A DNA stretch of 13,568 nucleotides from an uncultured Gammaproteobacteria bacterium (lineage in GTDB: Bacteria; Pseudomonadota; Gammaproteobacteria; SZUA-140): the NCBI GenBank assembly GCA_945787585.1, contig CALZIG010000094.1:1-13568 (forward strand). The letters run 5' to 3'. Made by a program: the position numbers and the translations under genes. The notes below the pieces were generated by a model. It saw only the letters and a program-made list of their open reading frames with translations, did not search any database and was not told the origin of the DNA. Below, one piece after another: positions 6,710 to 13,447 of this stretch. The stretch's first letter is position 1, and each line of letters opens with the position of its first letter.

Positions 6710-7264
6710 TTACCAATGGGCACAGTGTTGATCAGGTAATCCATCGAGGTGCTTTAGTTGCTGCATCGCAATCAGTTTTGTCGTCAAAGCTGTCGCGTCC
6801 GTCGCAGCTACCAGACAGAACTGTACATGTTCGTCTTGCGGGCGCACCGTGTAGCGATAATCCGCGTTATTAAAATTGATGATCCTGCCTTCGCCGGGCG
6901 GGATGCGAATCCCTTCGAATAGCGCGTGTGGCCGCGTATGGTTGGCTTCATTGACGAGTGAAACGTGGATCGGTTGGTCGGTGGTGACGCGGAAGCCGAT
7001 CTGCTCGCCACTTTGGGGGGGGTGATCAAGCGGTTGCCACGCACCGGCGGCATCTTTTTGTACCATCGCGATCGATAAATTGGGTTCTGTGTGTGAGCTC
7101 ATTGCCTCGATCTGCTGTTCGAAGGGCGACGGCATTAATTTATAGATCAGCACCCCTGAGATTAAAAACAGTCCCACGCCGAGCAGCGACACCCAGGTGC
7201 TGGAGCGGATGATCTTGCGGTTTTGGCGTCGTATTGCATCACGATCTGCGTTGTTATAGCCCAT
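6710..7264 (-). CDS. Uncharacterised membrane-anchored protein with a periplasmic beta-rich domain
   Basis: 184 residues. A basic N-terminus (RRQNRKIIR, 12-20) precedes one hydrophobic helix at about 22-42, so by the positive-inside rule the rest should be periplasmic. The outer part (about 60-155) has alternating hydrophobic residues with a GEQIGFRVTTDQPIHVSLV segment, followed by a proline-glycine turn (IPPGEG) and a late FCLVAATD strand. This general layout resembles DUF4384-like domains attached to kinases and secreted proteins, but the match is by eye and weak. C150 and C181 could form a disulfide. The ATG has GGAG 5 nt upstream. It is divergent from hisE and lies upstream of the two-helix membrane protein on the same strand. 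Confidence 0.8.
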   Translation of the reverse strand: MGYNNADRDAIRRQNRKIIRSSTWVSLLGVGLFLISGVLIYKLMPSPFEQQIEAMSSHTEPNLSIAMVQKDAAGAWQPLDHPPQSGEQIGFRVTTDQPIHVSLVNEANHTRPHALFEGIRIPPGEGRIINFNNADYRYTVRPQDEHVQFCLVAATDATALTTKLIAMQQLKHLDGLPDQHCAHW

Positions 7265-7491
7265 GCTCTCTCCGCTGTGCTGGCAGTTATCCGCCCTATT
7301 GTTGGTAAATCCGATGTGAATGGCAATTATTTATTGATGAAAGGCGCGCGCCATTCTTTGACCTGAGTGTAAAAATGAAGCCTTACATCGTCTTATATGG
7401 AAAATCGAACAAATAGCGTAGAATATTGGCTTTCGCGCAAACAGCATCCGATTGGCTCGGGCGCCATGAATGATAAGAGAGAGTGGGTGAG
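7265..7491. other. Divergent intergenic region between the anchored protein gene and hisE
   Basis: 227 bp without a supported gene. For the minus-strand side, TTGCCA (7321-7326, 5 of 6) and AACAAT (7298-7303, 4 of 6) with a 17-bp spacer form a candidate promoter. For hisE, TAGAAT at 7419-7424 is a plausible -10, but no good -35 lies 16-18 bp upstream. A GGCGCGCGCC palindrome lies near 7343-7352. No terminator or structured leader is evident. Confidence 0.4.
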
Positions 7492-7815
7492 ATGAGTGAT
7501 GTGCTCTGCCAAATAGCTGATATATTAGAGCAACGTAAGGGTATGGCCCCCGACAGTTCCTATGTGGCATCACTCTATGCCAAAGGGCTGGATAGCATCC
7601 TGAAAAAGGTGGGTGAAGAGGCCACTGAGACAGTGATCGCCGCCAAAGATGGCAATGCCGAGCAGATTGTCTATGAAACCGCCGACCTGTGGTTTCACAC
7701 GCTGGTGATGCTGGCGCATCAGGGATTAGGCCCTGATGATGTGTTGGCTGAACTAGAGCGACGTTTTGGAAAGTCCGGCCTGCAAGAGAAGGCGGAGCGG
7801 ACAGAGAAGTCTTGA
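7492..7815 (+). CDS. hisE: Phosphoribosyl-ATP pyrophosphatase
   Basis: Removes pyrophosphate from phosphoribosyl-ATP, the second step of histidine biosynthesis, in the cytosol. The 107 residues match the all-alpha MazG-like family: LEQRKG at 12-17, [25 protein letters not shown] at about 22-46 with the metal-binding E42, E43 and E46, and YETADLWFH at 61-69 with E62 and D65. I chose the ATG at 7492; a GTG nine bases earlier in the same frame is possible, but the family starts with MSDVL-type sequences. hisI, with which hisE is often fused or adjacent, is not upstream: the preceding gene runs the other way. hisE therefore heads a transcription unit with the tat genes, a neighbourhood also known from Pseudomonas (hisI-hisE-tatABC). 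Confidence 0.96.
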   Translation: MSDVLCQIADILEQRKGMAPDSSYVASLYAKGLDSILKKVGEEATETVIAAKDGNAEQIVYETADLWFHTLVMLAHQGLGPDDVLAELERRFGKSGLQEKAERTEKS

Positions 7816-7851
7816 AATAGCTAAACGCAAAGTTTTATACGAGGAGAGATC

Positions 7852-8115
7852 ATGGGTGGAATTAGTATTTGGCAGTTGTTGATCGTACTGGTAATCGTGT
7901 TATTACTGTTCGGCACCAAAAAACTGCGTGGCATGGGTAAAGACCTTGGTGGTGCAGTGAAAGGATTTCGTGAGTCGGTCACTGATATCAAAGGTGATGA
8001 CAAGGATGAGCTAAAGGCGGATCCGATGCCCGATGAGCTGGCGCATAAAGACGCCAATCGCGTGATCGATAGTGAAACGAATAAAGAAGAGATAAAAGAG
8101 AAGGATAAGGTCTGA
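7852..8115 (+). CDS. tatA: Sec-independent protein translocase subunit TatA
   Basis: Pore-forming or membrane-weakening subunit of the twin-arginine translocase, which exports folded proteins across the inner membrane. The 87 residues show the family layout: a short periplasmic N-terminus, one transmembrane helix at about 5-20 ending in the conserved FG (20-21), an amphipathic helix at about 24-45 ([20 protein letters not shown]), and a highly charged, disordered cytosolic tail. GAGGAGAGATC directly precedes the ATG and gives a strong ribosome binding site. It follows hisE by 36 bp and precedes tatB. Confidence 0.96.
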   Translation: MGGISIWQLLIVLVIVLLLFGTKKLRGMGKDLGGAVKGFRESVTDIKGDDKDELKADPMPDELAHKDANRVIDSETNKEEIKEKDKV

Positions 8116-8164
8116 ATCAGCGTTGATCTGGTATCGGGTCAGTATTCTTCCCGCTTTGAACAAA

Positions 8165-8181
8165 CCCTGCGCAGAGCAGGG
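8165..8181 (+). promoter_or_regulatory. Hairpin overlapping the tatB ribosome binding region
   Basis: CCCTGC (8165-8170) and GCAGGG (8176-8181) form a perfect 6-bp, GC-rich stem around a GCAGA loop. The 3' arm contains the AGGG that begins the only Shine-Dalgarno-like stretch (about 8178-8186) before the tatB ATG at 8192. The stem could lower tatB translation relative to tatA. It is too short on U residues to be a terminator. Confidence 0.5.
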
Positions 8182-8191
8182 ATGAGACGTC

Positions 8192-8590
8192 ATGTTTGAT
8201 ATCGGTTTTTGGGAGATCACAGTAATCGCCGTGGTAGCACTGCTGGTTGTCGGACCGGAAGAGCTGCCGACGCTTGCGCGCACCACTGGCCGCTGGGTGC
8301 GTAAGGCGCGGAGTTTCATGAGCGAGATGAAAGATGAGCTTGAGCACGAGGTCGATCGTGGCAAGGAACTCAAGGAGCGTATCGCAGAAGAGACGAAGAT
8401 TGCCGAGGCGCATCGTGCATTGAATGAAACCACGCAGGCCGTGTCATCGGTACAGCAAGAACTTAAGGATGCCGTGTCGGCCGATGCGCTGAAACCGGTG
8501 CCGAAGGCGCAGCGTGATCGCGTCGAGCCAGACACTGCGACTGAATCCGCATCGCAGGGCAAAACGTCCAGTGATGCAGTAAACAAGTAA
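8192..8590 (+). CDS. tatB: Sec-independent protein translocase subunit TatB
   Basis: With TatC, forms the receptor complex for twin-arginine signal peptides. The 132 residues begin MFDIGFWEI, matching the TatB N-terminus with the conserved E8 in the membrane helix. A single transmembrane segment spans about 5-20 and is followed by the hinge VGPEELP (20-26), an amphipathic helix and a long charged cytosolic helix to about 85. The tail beyond that is low complexity. The E8 and GPEELP features separate it from TatA. It follows tatA after a 76-bp spacer with a hairpin, and tatC starts 11 bp after its stop. Confidence 0.95.
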   Translation: MFDIGFWEITVIAVVALLVVGPEELPTLARTTGRWVRKARSFMSEMKDELEHEVDRGKELKERIAEETKIAEAHRALNETTQAVSSVQQELKDAVSADALKPVPKAQRDRVEPDTATESASQGKTSSDAVNK

Positions 8591-8601
8591 AGAATCATTC
8601 G

Positions 8602-9423
8602 ATGGCCCAGCCCCGCAAATACCCACCCGATCCGAAAAAACCGCTCGTTACACATCTGATTGAGTTGCGCGACCGCCTGTTACGCATGTTGGCCGGGATT
8701 ACGATTGTATTCCTCTGTCTCTTTCCGTTTGCCAATGATCTCTACACCACACTGGCGCAGCCGCTGATCGACCAACTGCCGGAAGGCAGTACTATGATTG
8801 CGACCGAAGTGGCGTCGCCTTTTCTAACCCCCTTTAAATTTACGTTGGTGGGTGCGTTTTTTCTCGCGATCCCGTGGGTGCTCTATCAGGTGTGGCGTTT
8901 TATTGCGCCAGGGCTGTTTGCCAATGAACGCAAGATGGTGCTGCCGCTGATTGTCTCCAGCACGCTGCTCTTTTATGCGGGGATGTCCTTCGCCTACTTT
9001 GTCGTCTTCCCGTTGATGTTCGAGTTCTTTATCGGCGTGACGCCTGATGGTGTAGCGGTGATGACCGATATCAGTAAATACCTCGATTTCGTACTCAAAC
9101 TGTTCTTTGCCTTTGGCCTCGCCTTTGAGATCCCGATTGCCACCATTCTGATGGTGTGGGCCGGGATCACTACGCCAGAAAAACTGGTCGCCAAACGCCC
9201 GTTCATTATCGTTGGTGTATTTGTGGTCGGCATGATGCTGACGCCACCGGATGTGATCTCACAGACACTGCTGGCGATCCCGATGTGGGCACTGTTTGAG
9301 CTGGGTGTGATCTTCTCGCGCATCATGGTCTCCAAAAGAGCTGAGGAAGAAGAGCCCCCTCCGCCAGATGAGCCGCCGCCCTCTGCCGCCAGCCAGGAAG
9401 ACTTTTACGACCGTAAGCGGTAA
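8602..9423 (+). CDS. tatC: Sec-independent protein translocase subunit TatC
   Basis: Polytopic core of the Tat translocase; recognises the twin-arginine motif. The 273 residues have six hydrophobic segments and the main family signatures: [12 protein letters not shown] at 17-28, the first periplasmic loop with ASPF at about 71-74, [13 protein letters not shown] at 98-110 (conserved glutamate E109), FGLAFEIP at 171-178 (E176) and LTPPD at 213-217. The C-terminal tail after about 246 is unusual: an EEEE run, then a proline-rich segment ending in DRKR. E. coli TatC ends about 15 residues sooner overall. The ATG lies 11 bp after the tatB stop with little Shine-Dalgarno sequence, so coupling to tatB is likely. 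Confidence 0.98.
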   Translation: MAQPRKYPPDPKKPLVTHLIELRDRLLRMLAGITIVFLCLFPFANDLYTTLAQPLIDQLPEGSTMIATEVASPFLTPFKFTLVGAFFLAIPWVLYQVWRFIAPGLFANERKMVLPLIVSSTLLFYAGMSFAYFVVFPLMFEFFIGVTPDGVAVMTDISKYLDFVLKLFFAFGLAFEIPIATILMVWAGITTPEKLVAKRPFIIVGVFVVGMMLTPPDVISQTLLAIPMWALFELGVIFSRIMVSKRAEEEEPPPPDEPPPSAASQEDFYDRKR

Positions 9424-9589
9424 CGAAGGACACTCCTCTCTTAGATGTGGTCAGCCTGTTGTAGCCACGTAATCGCTTAACCATTTCTATTATCCTACCG
9501 ATAACTTGATTAAGTGTTGGGCGAATCGCTGTGCGTCTGACAAGATAATCACTTACGCAACTTATGCCAGATAGGTAAAGGGGATCGGG
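9424..9589. other. Intergenic region after tatC
   Basis: 166 bp between the tat operon and the ChaN-type gene. I find no convincing terminator: only a loose GTGGT/GCCAC pairing near 9446-9465. A CTGACA at 9537-9542 resembles a -35 but has no good -10 at proper spacing. Whether the ChaN gene has its own promoter or is transcribed through from tatC is undecided. Confidence 0.35.
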
Positions 9590-10492
9590 ATGAACCTGCT
9601 GCGTCGACTCTGTATTGTGTTCTGTTTTTTTACGCCTGCGTTATTTGCCGCGGAAAGCATGCCGCAGCTGCATCAGCCGACATCGTGTGTGGCGAGCGGC
9701 AGTTGGCTGGTGCCCGGCACCCCGGATTCGAGCTACGTATCTGAATCCAGCATATTAGCGCAGGCAAGTGCGAGCCGGGTGGTGTTGCTGGGTGAGCACC
9801 ACGACAATCAGGCCCATCATGTGTGGCAGTTACAGATGCTGCAAAAACTGCATCAGCGTCAGCCCAATCTTGTGATGGGGTTGGAGATGTTACCGCACGT
9901 GGTGCAGCCGGCGATTGACCGCTATCTTCGCGGTGAAGGCAGCATCGAAACCTTTCTTAAAGCGGTTGAGTGGGAGCGACACTGGAGTTTCAGTGCCGAC
10001 TATTACACCCCACTGCTGGAATATGCGCGCGAACAGAAGATTGCGGTGCGCGCGCTGAATGTCTCGCGTGAGAGCATCGATGCTGCGGTCGCACAGGGAT
10101 GGGACGCGGCCCCGCCGGGGATGACGCAACCGGCGGCCGCCACGCGCCCCTACCTGCGCCATCTGGTGATGAGTTTTCAGCGCCACAAACTGCCCGGCGC
10201 AAAGCTGGATATGGCGGTGGAAGGGCCCGCCTTTCGCCGCTTTGTGCAGAAGCAGATGCTGTGGGACCGTGCCATGGCGGAAGGCATCCGTGCGCAGCTC
10301 AGTTCAACGCAGCCACCGCCACTGGTGGTCGCCTTCATCGGCAGTGGCCATCTGATGCACGGCTACGGCGTGCCGCATCAGTTGCAGGCAATGGCGATCA
10401 AGTCGGTGATGACGATGATCCCGTGGGACAGCCATCTCGATTGTGGTGTGTTGGTAGCGGGCTTTGCCGATGTGGTCTACGGTGCGGAATAG
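9590..10492 (+). CDS. Exported ChaN-family (haem-binding uptake, DUF399-type) protein
   Basis: 300 residues starting with a Sec signal peptide: MNLLRR, a hydrophobic core, and a probable cleavage after ALFA (residues 17-20). No lipobox cysteine sits at the cleavage site, so it is predicted to be a soluble periplasmic protein rather than the lipoprotein typical of Campylobacter ChaN. Family motifs are VVLLGEHHDNQAHH at 64-77, MGLEML at 96-101, FVQKQMLWDRAMAE at 218-231 and FIGSGHLMHGYGVP at 249-262. ChaN of Campylobacter binds haem as a dimer; for the wider family the function is mostly inferred. AAGGGG lies a few bases before the ATG. It sits between tatC and an arginase gene, with no visible iron-uptake genes nearby. 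Confidence 0.9.
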   Translation: MNLLRRLCIVFCFFTPALFAAESMPQLHQPTSCVASGSWLVPGTPDSSYVSESSILAQASASRVVLLGEHHDNQAHHVWQLQMLQKLHQRQPNLVMGLEMLPHVVQPAIDRYLRGEGSIETFLKAVEWERHWSFSADYYTPLLEYAREQKIAVRALNVSRESIDAAVAQGWDAAPPGMTQPAAATRPYLRHLVMSFQRHKLPGAKLDMAVEGPAFRRFVQKQMLWDRAMAEGIRAQLSSTQPPPLVVAFIGSGHLMHGYGVPHQLQAMAIKSVMTMIPWDSHLDCGVLVAGFADVVYGAE

Positions 10493-10537
10493 CGCATCAA
10501 GAAAGTTTCAGAATACACAAACGGGAGTGAGTCTGGT

Positions 10538-11398
10538 TTGACAATAGTCGATTTTATTGGCGTAGCATCGGGTGTTGGTGCACAGGATCACGGTTGCGAA
10601 GCGGGGCCGGAGGCGCTGCACAGCACCTGTATCAGTTCTAATCTGTGTGAGAATCCGGTGCAGTGGTTAACGACTCTCTATCCGCCGCCGGCGCAGGATG
10701 ATCTGCACACCATCCAGTTGCTCTGTCGTGGCCTGTCAGAACAGGTAGAGCGTTCAGTCGACGCATCACACCGTTTTGCGGTTTTCAGTGGTGACCACTC
10801 AAGTGCGATTGGCACGTGGAGTGGCGCGCGTGCAGCGCAGCCTGCCGATGCGGCACTGGGGTTGATCTGGGTGGACGCCCACATGGATAGCCATACCCCC
10901 GAGACCTCACCGAGCGGCGCGATCCACGGCATGCCGCTGGCGTGTCTATTGGGGCACGGCCCGGATGAGTTGACGAAACTGAGGGCGATATCGCCGGTGC
11001 TGTTACCGCAGAATGTGGTGTTGATCGGAGTACGCAGCTTTGAGGTGGGTGAGCGCGCGTTGCTATCCAGTCTGGGGGTGCATATCTATTATATGGATGA
11101 GGTAAAGCAGCGCGGTCTGGAAACCGTGATGCGGGATGCACATCAACGGGTGGCGCAGGGCTGCAGTCAGTTTGGTGTTTCAATCGACCTTGATGCGGTT
11201 GATCCTGGTGAGGCGCCGGGCGTGGGCAGCCCGGAGCAGGGCGGTATCCACGGTGACGAACTGCTCAGTGCACTGGCGACTGTGGTGACAGACCCCGCGT
11301 TCGTCGGTATCGAGATCAGCGAGTACAACCCGGCGCATGATGTCGGGCAGAAAACGGCCCAGCTGGCGCTGGCGTTGGCGAACACAATTGTGAGGTAA
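10538..11398 (+). CDS. rocF: Arginase (ureohydrolase family)
   Basis: Hydrolyses arginine to ornithine and urea with a binuclear manganese centre, in the cytosol. The 286 residues carry all metal ligands: H87 in SGDHSS, D113, H115 and D117 in WVDAHMDSH, and D217 and D219 in SIDLDAVDP. TPETSPSGAIHGMP at about 120-133 has the SG-x-x-HGMP form of arginases rather than the agmatinase pattern, and APGVGSPEQGG follows at 226-236. The start is a TTG at 10538-10540 with GGGAG ten bases upstream; a GTG inside that region is blocked by a stop at 10538-10540 in another frame. The stop lies 5 bp before the ornithine aminotransferase gene, so the two are one operon. Formiminoglutamase is a less likely alternative. 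Confidence 0.93.
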   Translation: MTIVDFIGVASGVGAQDHGCEAGPEALHSTCISSNLCENPVQWLTTLYPPPAQDDLHTIQLLCRGLSEQVERSVDASHRFAVFSGDHSSAIGTWSGARAAQPADAALGLIWVDAHMDSHTPETSPSGAIHGMPLACLLGHGPDELTKLRAISPVLLPQNVVLIGVRSFEVGERALLSSLGVHIYYMDEVKQRGLETVMRDAHQRVAQGCSQFGVSIDLDAVDPGEAPGVGSPEQGGIHGDELLSALATVVTDPAFVGIEISEYNPAHDVGQKTAQLALALANTIVR

Positions 11399-11403
11399 AG
11401 GCG

Positions 11404-12615
11404 ATGAATACACTGCAACTCGAGGCGCAATATTGCGCCCATAATTATCATCCACTGCCGGTGGTGCTGGTCAAAGGCGAAGGGGCGTATGTGTGGGACG
11501 ATAACGGGCAGCGCTACCTCGATATGATGAGCGCCTATTCGGCGGTCAGCCACGGCCATTGCCATCCGCGACTGGTGAAGGCGATGAGCGAGCAGGCCGC
11601 GCGGCTGACCATCGTCTCACGCGCCTTTCATACCGACACCCTCGCCCCCTTTCTGCAAATGATCTGCGAGATGACCGGCCAGCCACGCGCGCTGCCGATG
11701 AACACCGGCGCCGAGGCGGTCGAAACCGCACTGAAGGCCGCGCGCAAATGGGCCTATTCAGTCAAAGGGGTGGCGGCTGACAAGGCCGAGATCATCGTCT
11801 GCGACGGCAACTTTCACGGCCGTACCATCAGCATTGTAAGTTTCTCCTCCGAGGATCAATATAAGCATCAATTTGGTCCGTTGACGCCCGGCTTTAAAAA
11901 TATTTCCTATGGCGATGCTGAGGCGTTAGAGGCGGCGATCACTGACAACACCGCCGCCTTTCTGGTCGAGCCGATTCAGGGCGAGGCGGGGATTGTGATG
12001 CCCCCGCCCGGTTATCTCGCCAAATGTGCCGAACTTTGCAAACGGCACAATGTGTTGTTGATCTGTGACGAAATTCAGACTGGACTCGGACGCACCGGCA
12101 AGCTGCTCGCATGTGAGCACGACGGTGTGCAGCCCGACGGCCTGATTTTAGGCAAGGCGCTGGGCGGCGGCATGATGCCGGTATCGCTATTTCTCTCTCG
12201 CGAAGACGTGATGGCGGTCTTTGAGCCGGGCGATCACGGCAGCACCTTTGGTGGTAATCCGCTCGCCTCTGCGGTGGCACTGGAGGCGATGAAGGTGTTG
12301 CAGGATGAAGCTCTGGTGGAGCGCTCTGCAAAACTTGGCGAGTATATGTTACAGCAATTGCAGGCGATCAAATCAGACCTGATTCAGGAAGTGCGTGGGC
12401 GCGGCCTGTTTATTGGGATCGAACTTGATCCGCAGCGCGCCAGTGCGCGTGAGGTGTGCGAGCGCCTGATGAGCAAAGGGGTGCTGAGTAAAGAAACACA
12501 CGAGACAGTAGTAAGAATGGCACCGCCGCTGGTGATCACCGAGGCACAGATTGACGAGACGGTGGCGGCGCTCAAATCAGTGCTGGCCGAGCTGTCGGGC
12601 GAGATTTCAGTTTAG
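11404..12615 (+). CDS. rocD: Ornithine aminotransferase
   Basis: Pyridoxal-phosphate enzyme that transfers the delta-amino group of ornithine to 2-oxoglutarate, giving glutamate-5-semialdehyde and glutamate. The 403 residues match class III aminotransferases of the RocD type: AHNYHPLPVVL at 12-22, YLDMMSAYSAVSHGHCHP at 38-55, NTGAEAVETALK at 100-111, FHGRT at 137-141, DEIQTGLGRTGK at 222-233, the Schiff-base lysine K251 in LILGKALGGG, and HGSTFGGNPLA at 279-289. The AHNYHPLPVV and SAYSA motifs separate it from acetylornithine aminotransferase. Its ribosome binding site (GAGGTAAAGG) overlaps the arginase stop codon. With arginase it forms a two-step arginine-to-glutamate-semialdehyde route. 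It ends only 7 bp from the convergent protease gene. Confidence 0.96.
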   Translation: MNTLQLEAQYCAHNYHPLPVVLVKGEGAYVWDDNGQRYLDMMSAYSAVSHGHCHPRLVKAMSEQAARLTIVSRAFHTDTLAPFLQMICEMTGQPRALPMNTGAEAVETALKAARKWAYSVKGVAADKAEIIVCDGNFHGRTISIVSFSSEDQYKHQFGPLTPGFKNISYGDAEALEAAITDNTAAFLVEPIQGEAGIVMPPPGYLAKCAELCKRHNVLLICDEIQTGLGRTGKLLACEHDGVQPDGLILGKALGGGMMPVSLFLSREDVMAVFEPGDHGSTFGGNPLASAVALEAMKVLQDEALVERSAKLGEYMLQQLQAIKSDLIQEVRGRGLFIGIELDPQRASAREVCERLMSKGVLSKETHETVVRMAPPLVITEAQIDETVAALKSVLAELSGEISV

Positions 12616-12622
12616 TTCGATA

Positions 12623-13447
12623 CTATCGCGGTGCCCGGTTCTGCGGCAGCGGGCGACTGCTGGTGTGAGCCGTGATGGCGAACGGTTTGCCCTGACGAAT
12701 GCCGTTGAGTGTGATCGCTTCGCCGGGGGGTGTCTGCGCGATGCGGTTCAGTGCATCAGTGCCGTCGATGATCGCTTGCCCATTAATCTGTAAAATAATA
12801 TCCCCTGTTTTCAGGCCGGCATGATCAGCGGGGCCTTTGGGCATGACGCCAGCGATGATGATGCCTCTGCTCTCTTTCAGTCCAAAGGATTCCGCCAGGG
12901 CCGGGTTGATGGTCTGGATTTCGATACCGAGCCAGCCGCGTACGGTATGGCCAAACTCAAGGATCTGTTTCATCACGCTCTTCACCAGGCTGGCCGGGAT
13001 CGCAAAGCCAACCCCCTGTGAGCCGCCGGAGCGGGAGTAGATGGCGGTATTGATGCCGACTAGCTCACCCGCCGCGTTGATTAGTGCACCGCCTGAATTG
13101 CCGGGATTGATCGCAGCATCCGTCTGGATGAAATTTTCAAAGGTGGAGATGCCGAGATGGCTGCGTTCGGTGGCGCTGACGATCCCCTGCGTGACCGTCT
13201 GACCGACGCCGAACGGATTGCCAATGGCTAGCACCACATCGCCGACGCGCAGCGAATCGGACTGGCCAAAGGTGATACTCGGCAGATTATCCAGTGAAAT
13301 TTTGAGTACGGCCACATCGGTTTCGGGGTCGCTGCCGATCACTTCTGCAGCGGCCTGACGGCCATCGGTGAGCGCAACCTGGATTTCATCCGCGCCGGCG
13401 ATGACGTGATTATTGGTGATAATGTAGCCCTGTTTGCTGATGATCAC
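12623..13447 (-). CDS. algW: AlgW/DegS-type periplasmic serine protease, protease and PDZ part (frame interrupted upstream)
   Basis: HtrA-family protease. AlgW and DegS cut the anti-sigma factor of the envelope-stress sigma factor when their PDZ domain senses misfolded outer-membrane proteins. Counting from the GTG at 13445-13447, the catalytic triad is H14 (ITNNHV), D44 (ETDVAVLKI) and S118 (NPGNSGGAL). One PDZ domain follows at about 170-262, and the protein ends soon after; a single PDZ fits DegS/AlgW rather than DegP. The coding frame continues upstream of this GTG through LGSG, which normally begins the first protease strand, but stops at an in-frame TAA at 13499-13501. The GTG is only the first possible start after that stop, has no clear ribosome binding site, and would remove part of the domain, so the true gene probably extended beyond base 13568. 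Confidence 0.9.
   Translation of the reverse strand: MIISKQGYIITNNHVIAGADEIQVALTDGRQAAAEVIGSDPETDVAVLKISLDNLPSITFGQSDSLRVGDVVLAIGNPFGVGQTVTQGIVSATERSHLGISTFENFIQTDAAINPGNSGGALINAAGELVGINTAIYSRSGGSQGVGFAIPASLVKSVMKQILEFGHTVRGWLGIEIQTINPALAESFGLKESRGIIIAGVMPKGPADHAGLKTGDIILQINGQAIIDGTDALNRIAQTPPGEAITLNGIRQGKPFAITAHTSSRPLPQNRAPR

Noticed and set aside
7331..7573. Minus-strand open frame of 80 codons over the hisE start
   Set aside because: No ribosome binding site or domain; it overlaps hisE and the intergenic region.
8011..8655. Minus-strand open frame of 214 codons across tatA, tatB and the tatC start
   Set aside because: It is antisense to three certain genes, and its serine/cysteine-rich translation has no family features.
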